Assembly (NCBI GenBank): GCA_046050465.1
Contig: JBJOPS010000046.1
Coordinates: 1-22,171, forward strand
Source of the DNA: Egaibacter sp046050465
Lineage (GTDB): Bacteria > Pseudomonadota > Gammaproteobacteria > Burkholderiales > Burkholderiaceae_C
DNA length: 22,171 nt
Direction of reading: 5' to 3'
Shown here: positions 6,873-14,698 of the stretch, one piece after another
Numbering within the stretch: position 1 is the stretch's first letter
How the letters are laid out: every line of letters starts with the position of its first letter
The notes under the pieces: model-generated
The model's database searches: none
The model's input: the letters and a program-made list of their open reading frames with translations, nothing else
Told to the model about the DNA's origin: nothing
Program-made: the position numbers and the translations under genes

Positions 6873-8946
6873 GCATCTCCTTCATCCCGGCTTCGTCTAT
6901 CACGGCAACCCCCAGTTCGAGTGCCTTGTCAAGTTTGCTACCTGCTTCGGCGCCGGCCAGCACATAGCTGGTTTTCCTGCTTACAGAACCTGCCACTTTG
7001 GCGCCAGCCGCCTCCAGCATGTCTTTGGCTTCGTCACGGCTCAAGGTGGGCAAGGTGCCAGTGATGACGAAGGTTTTGCCGGCCAGCGGTTTAGGGGTTA
7101 TCGCCGCGGGCTCGCCCTCTTCCCAGGTGACGCCGCAGGCCCGAAGCTGTTCCACCACTTCGCGGTTGTGGGGCTGGTCAAAGAAGGTACGAAGGCTTTG
7201 CGCCACGATGGGCCCCACATCGGTAACCTCCAGCAGTTGCTCTGGCGTGGCATCCATAATGCCGTCCAGCTTGCCAAAGTGGCTCGCCAGTGCCTTGGCC
7301 GTGGCTTCACCGATGTGGCGAATGCCCAGGCCGAACAGAAACCGCGGCAACGTGGTCCGCTTCGATTTCTCCAGCGCATCCACGATATTTTGTGCGGACT
7401 TGTCGGCCATACGGTCCAGCGCGGCCAGCGCGGCGAACCCCAGACGATACAAGTCTGGCAGGGTCTTGATGATGTCTGCGTCCACCAGCTGATCCACCAG
7501 CTTGTCGCCCAGGCCTTCCACCTCCACCGCGCGACGCTGGGCAAAGTGCAGGATGGCCTGCTTGCGCTGGGCGCTGCAAAACAGGCCACCGGTACAGCGG
7601 TAGTCAGCTTCATCTTCTTCGCGCACCGCAGCACTGCCGCAGACCGGACATTCGCGGGGCATGGTGAACACAGGTGCATCGGCCACGCGCTTGTCGATGA
7701 GCACCGACACCACTTCGGGAATCACATCACCGGCACGCCGCACAATGACCGTGTCACCCACGCGCACGTCCTTGCGGCGGGCTTCGTCTTCGTTGTGCAA
7801 CGTTGCGTTGGTCACAGTGACACCACCAACAAACACGGGAGCCAGCTTCGCCACCGGCGTGAGTTTGCCCGTGCGGCCCACCTGCACCTCGATGCCCAGC
7901 ACGGTTGTGAGCTGCTCCTGCGCCGGATATTTGTGCGCCACGGCCCAGCGCGGCTCGCGGGTGACAAAGCCCATCTGACGTTGCAACGCGGTGCTGTTGA
8001 CCTTGTAGACCACGCCGTCAATATCAAACCCCAGGCTGTCACGCTGTTGACCCACACGCTCGTGATATGCTATTAATTCAGTAGCACCTCGCGCAATATC
8101 TACAAGGGCTGAGACCGGAAAACCCCATGATTTCAGGGTGCCCAGCATCTCGAAATGGGTTTTGAAGTCAGGCCCACCCTGCTCGGCAGGCGTGATTTTG
8201 CCCAGCCCGTAGGCGAAGAAACTCAAGGGACGCTGGGCCGCTATGGCGGGGTCCAGCTGACGCACCGCACCCGCAGCGGCGTTACGCGGGTTGACAAAGG
8301 TTTTTTCGCCTTTCATGCCCTGGGCGATTTTTTCGCGTTGGCGCTCATTCAGCGCCTCGAAGTCATCGCGACGCATATAGACCTCGCCGCGCACCTCCAG
8401 GACCGGCGGCGCATCGGCAGGCAACTTCAAGGGGATCTGGCCGATAGTTCGGATGTTTTGCGTCACGTCTTCACCATACTCGCCATCGCCCCGCGTAGCG
8501 GCCTGCACCAGCACCCCCTGCTCGTAGCGCAGGTTCATGGCCAGGCCATCGAACTTGGGTTCGGCAACATATTCAACAGCCGGGGCATCTTCGCCCAGGC
8601 CCAGTTCACGCCGCACACGAGCGTCGAAATTTTGTGCACCGCTGGCTTCGGTGTCCGTCTCGGTGCGAATGCTCAGCATGGGCACTGCATGATGCACGCT
8701 GGCGAACGCATCCAGCGGCTTGCCGCCCACGCGCTGGGTTGGGGAATCCGGCGTAATCAGTTCGGGGTGGGCCTCTTCAATCGCCTGCAACTCACGAAAC
8801 AGCCGGTCATATTCGGCATCGGGAACCTGCGGCTCATCCAGCACGTAATACTGATGGGCATGGTGGTGCAAAGCCGCGCGAAGCTGTGCCACATGCGCCG
8901 GATCAGGCCCGGAGGATTGAGAAGAAAACAGGTCTGGCGTGGCCAT
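6856..8946 (-). CDS. ligA: NAD-dependent DNA ligase LigA
   Basis: LigA seals nicks during replication and repair using NAD as AMP donor. The 696-residue form from ATG 8944-8946 (MATPDLFSSQSS) is chosen over an in-frame TTG at 8959-8961; neither has a good Shine-Dalgarno. Visible parts are the N-terminal Ia region (HQYYVLDEPQVPDAEYD), the adenylation domain with the nucleotidyl Lys K131 in AEPKFDGLAM, DIDGVVYKV, the OB fold, a four-Cys zinc finger (C433, C436, C451, C457), HhH repeats (GLGIRHIGEATAKALA), and a C-terminal BRCT domain (GKTFVITGTLPTLSRDEAK). Length is normal. Codons for residues about 275-293 coincide with a copy of an AT-rich dispersed repeat, with rare TTA and ATA codons, yet the protein aligns there without a gap. 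zipA lies directly upstream, as in E. coli. Confidence 0.97.
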   Translation of the reverse strand: MATPDLFSSQSSGPDPAHVAQLRAALHHHAHQYYVLDEPQVPDAEYDRLFRELQAIEEAHPELITPDSPTQRVGGKPLDAFASVHHAVPMLSIRTETDTEASGAQNFDARVRRELGLGEDAPAVEYVAEPKFDGLAMNLRYEQGVLVQAATRGDGEYGEDVTQNIRTIGQIPLKLPADAPPVLEVRGEVYMRRDDFEALNERQREKIAQGMKGEKTFVNPRNAAAGAVRQLDPAIAAQRPLSFFAYGLGKITPAEQGGPDFKTHFEMLGTLKSWGFPVSALVDIARGATELIAYHERVGQQRDSLGFDIDGVVYKVNSTALQRQMGFVTREPRWAVAHKYPAQEQLTTVLGIEVQVGRTGKLTPVAKLAPVFVGGVTVTNATLHNEDEARRKDVRVGDTVIVRRAGDVIPEVVSVLIDKRVADAPVFTMPRECPVCGSAAVREEDEADYRCTGGLFCSAQRKQAILHFAQRRAVEVEGLGDKLVDQLVDADIIKTLPDLYRLGFAALAALDRMADKSAQNIVDALEKSKRTTLPRFLFGLGIRHIGEATAKALASHFGKLDGIMDATPEQLLEVTDVGPIVAQSLRTFFDQPHNREVVEQLRACGVTWEEGEPAAITPKPLAGKTFVITGTLPTLSRDEAKDMLEAAGAKVAGSVSRKTSYVLAGAEAGSKLDKALELGVAVIDEAGMKEMLDGGT
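8068..8123 (-). repeat. 56-bp AT-rich dispersed repeat, copy 1 (inside ligA)
   Basis: On the minus strand the order is GTTTTCCGGTCTCAG, CCCTTGT, 16 nt, GCTACT, GAATTA, ATAGCA. This spacing is identical to the copies at 13711-13766 and 19338-19393. GCTAYT and ATAGCA form a partly self-complementary end. It lies wholly within the ligA coding strand and is in frame. Confidence 0.75.
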
Positions 8947-8972
8947 GGCGAGACCGGTCAACAGCGGCTTGA

Positions 8973-10007
8973 TCAGGAGAACAAACGACGCGCCAGCGCG
9001 GACCCGGCCGACAACTCCCGCTCGTCCAGTGTGTTGTGCATGCCTTGCAGCTCTGCCGCGAACACATCCATGGCTTCACCAGCCAGAGGCACGCCGTTGC
9101 TGTCGGTCACCACGCCGTCCATGGCCTGGGCCAGCGCATGGGCAGACTCGCGCATGCGGTCGTAGGCGCGCTCGCTGCGATCCACCTGAGGCACGTCCAG
9201 ACCCAGCGTGATCTCGCGGATGGCAGACTGGGCTGGGTCTTCCGCCAGCGCGGCTTGCGTATCGAAATTCAGGCTCAGGACGGGTGGCAAGCCGGCCACG
9301 CTGGCCGGCAGCACCATGCGCCCGGGCATGGCACCAGCCACAAAACCCAGCAGCGCCGCATTTTGCTGGACATAGCCCGGGCTCCAGGCCGACTGACGGG
9401 CACGCACAAAAAAATCCAGCTGCGCGTCGTGCGCACTGGCAAATTGGTCCAGCTCGCGGGCTCTCGCCACTTCATCCAGCATCTCGGGGAAATCGGGCGT
9501 TCCACCAACGGCGTCGGAAAACGCCTGCGTTTTGATCACAAACTCGGAATATTCGATCTCGTTAAGTGCACCGGTGCGGTTGGCCAGCTGAACACCTGTT
9601 TGAAACGCGCTGTAGCGCTGGCCCACAGCCGGTGTCTCCCAGCGGCCCGACTCTTCGTTCAGGCCTTCAATGGCAAACGGTTTGCTGCCCACACGCCGCG
9701 TAGGTGGCATCGCCGCCTGAGCAGCCTCCCCATAAACCAGACTGTCCAGCGCGATGGGTGCGATCACGTCAATCAGCGAATCCAGAACCGGGCGCTTTTC
9801 CACGACGGGTAAGGGAAAATGCGCCACGTCAAACGCGGCGTCACCCAGGCCCGGCTCAATACCTTCATGCGCTTGATGCGGGTTGGCAGGTTCCTGAGGC
9901 GTGGCTTGACGGGGCTCACTGCGCCGGGACGACCAGGCACCGTGCGCCACCACTGCGGCGAGCACCAGCCCACCCACGACCGCCAGTCCAATTTGCAGGT
10001 TACTCAT
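8973..10007 (-). CDS. zipA: Cell division protein ZipA (FtsZ-binding membrane anchor)
   Basis: ZipA tethers FtsZ polymers to the inner membrane. The 344-residue product has one N-terminal membrane segment at about residues 5-22 (IGLAVVGGLVLAAVVAHGAW) followed by basic residues, which is the N-out topology of ZipA. A short charged and Gln/Pro-containing linker (about 28-65) comes next, then a long C-terminal region that includes the ZipA FtsZ-binding domain (about 195-335). The linker is much shorter than the P/Q-rich linker of E. coli ZipA. The call is supported by position: ligA follows zipA directly in gammaproteobacteria too, and smc-zipA-ligA is the usual order in betaproteobacteria. It begins 24 bp after the smc stop. 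Sequence identity to E. coli ZipA looks low, so the function rests on topology and context. Confidence 0.85.
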   Translation of the reverse strand: MSNLQIGLAVVGGLVLAAVVAHGAWSSRRSEPRQATPQEPANPHQAHEGIEPGLGDAAFDVAHFPLPVVEKRPVLDSLIDVIAPIALDSLVYGEAAQAAMPPTRRVGSKPFAIEGLNEESGRWETPAVGQRYSAFQTGVQLANRTGALNEIEYSEFVIKTQAFSDAVGGTPDFPEMLDEVARARELDQFASAHDAQLDFFVRARQSAWSPGYVQQNAALLGFVAGAMPGRMVLPASVAGLPPVLSLNFDTQAALAEDPAQSAIREITLGLDVPQVDRSERAYDRMRESAHALAQAMDGVVTDSNGVPLAGEAMDVFAAELQGMHNTLDERELSAGSALARRLFS

Positions 10008-10031
10008 GACAGATTCATGTTGTAGGGTGGT

Positions 10032-13000
10032 TCAGGTCAGTTCGGCCAGCGAAACAGCAGCATCCATGTCCACCGCCACGATGCGCGACACGCCCTGCTC
10101 CTGCATGGTCACGCCGATCAACTGCTCGGCCATTTCCATGGCGATCTTGTTGTGGCTGATGAAGAGGAACTGGGTTTCTTTGCTCATGCTGGTCACCAGT
10201 TTGGCATAACGCTCGGTGTTGGCATCGTCCAGCGGCGCATCCACCTCGTCCAGCAGACAGAAAGGCGCCGGATTGAGCTGGAATATCGCAAACACCAGCG
10301 CAATCGCAGTCAGCGCTTTTTCGCCACCGGAGAGCAGGTGAATGGTCTGGTTTTTCTTGCCCGGCGGCTGCGCAATGACCTGCACACCGGAGTCCAGAAT
10401 TTCTTCGCCAGTGATGACCAGGCGCGCGTTGCCGCCGCCAAACAACTCGGGGAACATCTTGCCGAAATGTTCGTTAACCGTGTTGAACGTGCCCGACAGC
10501 AGCTCGCGCGTTTCGGCGTCGATCTTCTTGATGGCGTCTTCCAGCGTGGTCATGGCCTCGGTCAAATCGGCTGTTTGCGCGTCGAGGAACTGCTTGCGCT
10601 CGCGCGCTGTGGTCAGCTCGTCCAGCGCGGCCAGGTTGACAGCGCCCAGGGCGGCAATCTCCCGATTCAGGCGGTCGATCTCGCCCTGCATGCCGGTCAG
10701 CCGCACGTTGCCTTCTTCGATGGATTTCGCCACGGATTCCAGATCGGCCTGGGCATCGGTGAGCAGCTGCTCATACTGCTCAAAGCCGAGGCGCGCGGCC
10801 TGCTCCTTGAGCTGAAAGTCGGTGATGCGTTGGCGCAGCGGGTCCAGCTCGCGCTCCAGTTGCAGGCGGCGCTCGTCACTGCCGCGAAGTTTGGCGGTGA
10901 GATCGTCGTATTCGCTGCGTTTGGCACCCAGAGACTGCTCGCGCTCCAGCTTCACGGCCAGCGCGTTTTGCAAACCGGCCTGAGCCGAAGCGTCTGTCAG
11001 GCGTACCAATTCTTCACTGGCTCTCAGCTCTTCGGCCCTGATGGAATCTGCCTGTTGTGCTGCAGTTTCGATAGCGCGGCTCAACTCGGCCTTGCGGGCA
11101 TCCAGACTGCGCAACGAGAACGTGGCTTCCTGCGCCTGACGCTCCAGACTGCGCTGCTGCTCGCGGCATTCGCCCAGTTTGCGCTCGGCATCGATCACAC
11201 GTTCATCGAGCTGGGCGTGGCGCTCCTGCGTGTCGGCCAGTTGCATGTCCAGCTCTTCAAAGCGGGCTTCCGCGGTGACGCGGCGCTCCTGCAGGTCACC
11301 CAGCTGGGCATCCACTTCGGCCATGTCGCCGGCAATCTGCTCGGATCGCGCACGGGTTTGCTCAGCGAGCTGTGTCAGGCGCAGGGTTTCAACCTGCAAC
11401 TCATGCGCGCGGCTTTGGGTCTCGGAGGCTTCGCGTCGCACCACCACCAGCCGTTGGGACGCATCGGCGTAGGCCGCCTCAGCCCGCACCAGTGCGGAGC
11501 GTGCCTCATCGCAGATCAGCGCCTGCGCCCGAAGCTGCTTCTCCAGATTTTCGATTTCCTGCGCGCGGGCCAACAGACCGGCCTGCTCGGAATCAGGCGC
11601 GTAAAAACTGACGCTATGGGCGCTGACGGCATGGCCGCTTTTGACATAAATGGTTTCGCCAGGCTGCAGCACCGTGCGTTTGGCCAGCGCATCTTCAAAG
11701 CTGGCGGCGGTGTAACAGCCCTGCAGCCAGTCGGCCATTACCGCTTTTTGCCCGGCATCGTTGATTTGCAGCAGATCGGCCAGGCGCGGCAATGTGGACG
11801 CGGGTTGCGGCACGGCGGCCAGCGGCGGGCTGAAAAACGACAGCTTGGCGGGCGGCGCGTCCTGCCCGAAGGCACGCACCATGTCCAGCCGCGACACCTC
11901 CAGCGCACCCAGCCGTTCGCGCAACGCACCTTCCAGCGCATTTTCCCAGCCCTGTTCGATGTGGATGCGACTCCACAGCCCTTGCAAGCCATCCAGCCCG
12001 TGCTTGGTCAGCCAGGGTTTGAGCTTGCCATCGGTCTTGACCTTTTCCTGCAGCGCCTTGAGCGCCTCCATGCGGGCAGACAAATCGGCCTGCTTCGCGG
12101 ATTGGGTGTTGACCACCTGCTGCTGCTCGCGCCGGGCGTCGTCCAGTTGCGGCACGCTGTCCTGCAACTCATGCAGGCGGGCATCGGCCACGCTGGCACT
12201 TTCCTGCGCCTGCGCCAGCTGGGTTTGCAGATTCACCAGACGCGATTCTTCGGGTGCTGCCAGCGCGTTGCGATCAGCAACCAATCGCTCACGGCGCGTG
12301 GTGAGCTGGCGTGACTGTTCTTCAATGCCACGCTGCTCGGCGGCCAGCACCTGAATCTGCTGCTGCACCTGGCCCACACTGGCACGCTGCTCATTGGCAC
12401 CGGTCTGTGCCAGACGCAAGGCGTCTTCCAGATCAGGCATGGCCTGCGCCTGCTCCTCTACCTGCGCGGCGAGCAACTCGGTTTTTTCACTGCCCAGGGC
12501 AGCCAGCTCGGCCAGTTTGTCAATCTCGGTCAGCGCATCGTCCTTGCGGGTGGCCCATTGGGTGGTTTGCTCTTTCAGCGTGAGCAAACGCTGCTCCACG
12601 CGCTGACGGCCTTCCACCACGAAACGGATTTCGGCTTCCAGCCGGCCCACCTCGCTGCTGGCTTCATAAAGCAGGCCCTGCGCCTGATTGACCTGATCAC
12701 CCGCGGCGTAATGCGCCTGGCGAACCGTCTCCAGATCCGCCTCGATGTGGCGCAGATCAGCCACGCGGCTTTCCAGCGCGTTGACGGCACTCTCGGCGTC
12801 CTGCTTGACCTTGGTCTGGTCGGCCAGCGCTTCGGCGCGTTTCAGAAACCACTGTTGCTGTTGCTTGAGCGTGACGTCGGCCTGCAGCGTGTTGTAGCGC
12901 TGGGCCACCTCGGCCTGCTTTTCCAGCCGCTCCAGATTGGTATTGAGCTCACGCAGGATATCTTCCACCCGTGTGAGGTTTTCGCGCGTGTCGCTCAAAC

Positions 13001-13547
13001 GGTTTTCGGTCTCGCGGCGGCGCTCCTTGTACTTGGACACGCCAGCGGCTTCTTCGAGGAACAGGCGCAGCTCTTCGGGCTTGGACTCGATGATGCGGCT
13101 GATGGTGCCCTGGCCAATGATGGCGTAGGCACGCGGGCCCAGGCCGGTGCCCAGAAACACGTCCTGCACGTCGCGGCGGCGCACGGGCTGGTTGTTGATG
13201 TAGTAGCTACTGGTGCCGTCACGCGTGAGCACGCGCTTGACGGCGATTTCGGCAAACTGGCCCCACTGCCCCCCGGCGCGGTGGTCGTTGTTCTCGAATA
13301 CCAGCTCCACACTGGATCGGCTGGCGGCCTTGCGGGTGGTGGTGCCGTTAAAGATGACGTCCTGCATGGACTCGCCGCGCAACTCGGACGCCTTGGACTC
13401 GCCCAGCACCCAGCGCACGGCATCCATGATGTTGGACTTGCCGCAGCCATTGGGGCCGACCACGCCGACCAGCTGGCCGGGCAACAGGAAGTTGGTGGGC
13501 TCGGCAAACGACTTGAACCCGGAGAGCTTGATGGAATTGAGACGCAC
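10032..13547 (-). CDS. smc: Chromosome segregation ATPase SMC
   Basis: SMC forms a dimeric DNA-entrapping ring, with ScpA/ScpB, that compacts and helps segregate the chromosome. The 1171-residue protein has the full architecture. There is an N-terminal head with Walker A GPNGCGKSN (31-39, K37), a long first coiled coil (about 170-500), a hinge at about 510-660 (from KLKPWLTKHG to the AHSVSFYAP segment), a second coiled coil (about 665-1000), and a C-terminal head with the ABC signature LSGGEK (S1073) and Walker B LLDEVD (D1100, E1101). The start is GTG (13545-13547), chosen because the family begins MRLNSIKLSGFKSF at this point; no ATG gives the conserved N-terminus. No Shine-Dalgarno is visible. 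It heads the minus-strand run smc-zipA-ligA-def and is divergent from the stress protein gene at 13888. Confidence 0.98.
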   Translation of the reverse strand: MRLNSIKLSGFKSFAEPTNFLLPGQLVGVVGPNGCGKSNIMDAVRWVLGESKASELRGESMQDVIFNGTTTRKAASRSSVELVFENNDHRAGGQWGQFAEIAVKRVLTRDGTSSYYINNQPVRRRDVQDVFLGTGLGPRAYAIIGQGTISRIIESKPEELRLFLEEAAGVSKYKERRRETENRLSDTRENLTRVEDILRELNTNLERLEKQAEVAQRYNTLQADVTLKQQQQWFLKRAEALADQTKVKQDAESAVNALESRVADLRHIEADLETVRQAHYAAGDQVNQAQGLLYEASSEVGRLEAEIRFVVEGRQRVEQRLLTLKEQTTQWATRKDDALTEIDKLAELAALGSEKTELLAAQVEEQAQAMPDLEDALRLAQTGANEQRASVGQVQQQIQVLAAEQRGIEEQSRQLTTRRERLVADRNALAAPEESRLVNLQTQLAQAQESASVADARLHELQDSVPQLDDARREQQQVVNTQSAKQADLSARMEALKALQEKVKTDGKLKPWLTKHGLDGLQGLWSRIHIEQGWENALEGALRERLGALEVSRLDMVRAFGQDAPPAKLSFFSPPLAAVPQPASTLPRLADLLQINDAGQKAVMADWLQGCYTAASFEDALAKRTVLQPGETIYVKSGHAVSAHSVSFYAPDSEQAGLLARAQEIENLEKQLRAQALICDEARSALVRAEAAYADASQRLVVVRREASETQSRAHELQVETLRLTQLAEQTRARSEQIAGDMAEVDAQLGDLQERRVTAEARFEELDMQLADTQERHAQLDERVIDAERKLGECREQQRSLERQAQEATFSLRSLDARKAELSRAIETAAQQADSIRAEELRASEELVRLTDASAQAGLQNALAVKLEREQSLGAKRSEYDDLTAKLRGSDERRLQLERELDPLRQRITDFQLKEQAARLGFEQYEQLLTDAQADLESVAKSIEEGNVRLTGMQGEIDRLNREIAALGAVNLAALDELTTARERKQFLDAQTADLTEAMTTLEDAIKKIDAETRELLSGTFNTVNEHFGKMFPELFGGGNARLVITGEEILDSGVQVIAQPPGKKNQTIHLLSGGEKALTAIALVFAIFQLNPAPFCLLDEVDAPLDDANTERYAKLVTSMSKETQFLFISHNKIAMEMAEQLIGVTMQEQGVSRIVAVDMDAAVSLAELT

Positions 13548-13602
13548 GGAAGATTGACGCTAACTTGTTGATTTAATTGAAAAACAGATCTTCAAACCGC
13601 CC

Positions 13603-13618
13603 TGTAAGCAGGCTTACA
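13603..13618. promoter_or_regulatory. Perfect inverted repeat, candidate operator upstream of smc
   Basis: TGTAAGCAGGCTTACA has 7-bp arms and a 2-nt centre, 56 bp upstream of the smc start codon and in the divergent region shared with the gene at 13888. The size and symmetry fit a site for a dimeric regulator. No T-run follows, so it is not a terminator. Which gene it would control, and by which regulator, is unknown. Confidence 0.4.
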
Positions 13619-13689
13619 TGATACCTTGCCTGTGCCCGGTTTCAGGGTGTGGCTGGTCTCAAACCGGCGGGTTTATGTAACCTCATGTC

Positions 13690-13704
13690 AAAAAGTGCCT
13701 TTTT
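13690..13704. other. Short perfect hairpin AAAAAG-TGC-CTTTTT in the smc/glsB-like intergenic region
   Basis: AAAAAG and CTTTTT are separated by TGC, giving a 6-bp AT-rich stem. A second perfect palindrome, GCCAAATTGGC, follows at 13709-13719 and runs into the dispersed repeat copy. The stem is weak and there is no coding gene ending here, so a terminator role is unlikely. Together with 13603-13618 it shows that this 340-bp region (13548-13887) is rich in symmetry. Confidence 0.35.
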
Positions 13705-13710
13705 ATCAGC

Positions 13711-13766
13711 CAAATTGGCCTTTACCCCTTGTAATATATGAATTTATTGCTATTATTTATATAGCA
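13711..13766 (+). repeat. 56-bp AT-rich dispersed repeat, copy 2 (intergenic)
   Basis: The order is CAAATTGGCCTTTAC, CCCTTGT (13726-13732), 16 nt, GCTATT (13749-13754), ATTTAT, ATAGCA (13761-13766). Spacing is identical to the copies in ligA and prmB. The end TTGCTAT...ATAGCAA is an inverted repeat. This is the only copy in the window that lies outside a gene. Confidence 0.75.
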
Positions 13767-13788
13767 AACAAACCATTGGCAACCGAAA

Positions 13789-13818
13789 ATGACCGTGGCG
13801 CGTTATAGGCTGTATATT
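13789..13818 (+). promoter_or_regulatory. Candidate sigma70-type promoter for the GlsB/YeaQ-like gene
   Basis: ATGACC (13789-13794) matches the -35 consensus TTGACA at four positions, and TATATT (13813-13818) matches the -10 box at five, with 18 bp between. The start would fall near 13825, just before a strong hairpin, leaving a leader of about 63 nt before ATG 13888. This is a prediction from pattern alone. Confidence 0.4.
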
Positions 13819-13825
13819 CGCGGCT

Positions 13826-13859
13826 GGAGACCCGCCCTGGCGCAACCGGGGCGATCTCC
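13826..13859 (+). promoter_or_regulatory. 5'-UTR hairpin before the GlsB/YeaQ-like gene
   Basis: GGAGA pairs with TCTCC at the ends and CGCCC with GGGCG inside, separated by a small asymmetric bulge (CC/A), with an 11-nt loop. It ends about 15 nt before the GAGGAGA ribosome-binding site. If transcription starts near 13825, the stem would form the very 5' end of the mRNA, as in stabilising leader stems. There is no T-run, so it does not look like an attenuator. Confidence 0.45.
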
Positions 13860-13887
13860 GTTCACAAACCCTTGAGGAGATAAATCC

Positions 13888-14154
13888 ATGTTTGAAATTC
13901 TCGGAACCCTGTTCGTTGGCCTGATCGTTGGCTTCATCGCACGCGCATTGAAGCCCGGTGACGACAAACTGGGCTTCATCATGACCGCCGTGCTCGGCGT
14001 GGCCGGGTCGTTTCTGGCCAATTACGCCGGTGTGGCCATGGGCTGGTACAAGCAGGGGGAGGCGGCGGGCTGGATCGCCGCGGTAGTGGGCAGCATCGTG
14101 CTGCTGTTTGTTTACAGTCTGATCAAGAGCAAGTCGTCCGGTCCCTCCGCCTGA
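13888..14154 (+). CDS. GlsB/YeaQ/YmgE family stress-response membrane protein
   Basis: This 88-residue small membrane protein belongs to the transglycosylase-associated family (PF04226-like), whose members are induced by stress or stationary phase and whose molecular role is not settled. Three hydrophobic segments are visible: residues about 2-20 (FEILGTLFVGLIVGFIARAL), 29-47 and 59-80. The glycine-rich turns and the GDDKLGFIMTAVLGVAGSFLANY segment are typical. It ends in a short basic/Ser tail. The start is well supported by GAGGAGA at 13875-13881. It has its own candidate promoter and leader hairpin. The following gene starts 13 bp after its stop and may be co-transcribed. Confidence 0.93.
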   Translation: MFEILGTLFVGLIVGFIARALKPGDDKLGFIMTAVLGVAGSFLANYAGVAMGWYKQGEAAGWIAAVVGSIVLLFVYSLIKSKSSGPSA

Positions 14155-14167
14155 GACCTCAAAACCC

Positions 14168-14698
14168 ATGCCCACCGCACTGCAACTGGCTGAAGGCAAC
14201 GCGGCGCTCACGGCTGCCGTGGTGCGCTGTCGCAAGCTGCTGCACCGCCGCGCCCTGGTGGCCGGGGTTGCCAGCGCCATCCCCGTGCCGGGCATGGACT
14301 GGGTGGTGGACGCCGCCATGCTTTCGCGGTTAATTCCGGAGATCAACGAAGCGTTTGGCCTGACGCCCCAACAGATTGAGCAACTGGCGCCCAGCAAACG
14401 CGAGCAGGTGCAAATCGCCGTCAGCACCGTGGGCTCGTTTCTGATTGGCAAAATCATCACCAAAGGGCTGGTGCTGCGGGCCGCGCAGGCGGTCGGTGTG
14501 CGGCTAACAGCCAAGCAGGCAACCAAATACGTGCCGCTGGCCGGGCAGGCGGTTTCGGCCGTCGTAGGCTATGGCGCGATACGCCTGCTGGGTGAGCAGC
14601 ACCTGAAAGACTGCGTGCGCGTGGCCCAGATGGTGCAAGGCGGGATAATCTCCCCCCATGAACCCCCTTCTCTCCCGTTTACAGCCCTACCCGTTTGA
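14168..14698 (+). CDS. Conserved hypothetical protein, helical, EcsC/DUF697-like
   Basis: The 176-residue protein has no catalytic motif that I recognise. A hydrophobic turn, ASAIPVPGMDWVVDAAMLSRLIPEI (about residues 36-60), resembles the VPG-containing amphipathic region of EcsC or DUF697-type proteins. Two further moderately hydrophobic helices follow, with GSFLIGKIITKGLVLRAA and YVPLAGQAVSAVVGYGAIRLL separated by a basic KQATK segment. This suggests a membrane-associated protein without a signal peptide. Similar proteins occur in other Burkholderiales as hypothetical proteins, as far as I recall. It starts 13 bp after the GlsB-like gene without a visible Shine-Dalgarno. Its last 41 bp overlap the start of dapC, and the final residues encoded there (SPHEPPSLPF) look unstructured. 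Function unknown. Confidence 0.85.
   Translation: MPTALQLAEGNAALTAAVVRCRKLLHRRALVAGVASAIPVPGMDWVVDAAMLSRLIPEINEAFGLTPQQIEQLAPSKREQVQIAVSTVGSFLIGKIITKGLVLRAAQAVGVRLTAKQATKYVPLAGQAVSAVVGYGAIRLLGEQHLKDCVRVAQMVQGGIISPHEPPSLPFTALPV
14644..14649 (+). promoter_or_regulatory. Candidate -10 box (GATAAT) directly before dapC
   Basis: GATAAT lies 8 nt before the dapC ATG at 14658, inside the end of the preceding gene. Expected initiation would be at 14656-14657, giving an essentially leaderless dapC mRNA. No Shine-Dalgarno precedes dapC (only a C-run) and no clear -35 is seen. It parallels the arrangement before map. Confidence 0.35.

Noticed and set aside
8947..8961. TTG start for ligA five codons upstream
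   Set aside because: Neither start has a Shine-Dalgarno, and the ATG form already covers the conserved N-terminus. The TTG form remains possible.
10152..12314. A 720-codon open frame on the plus strand opposite smc
   Set aside because: It lies wholly antisense to an intact smc with all motifs. Long antisense frames are common in GC-rich coding DNA, and the translation shows no recognisable domain.
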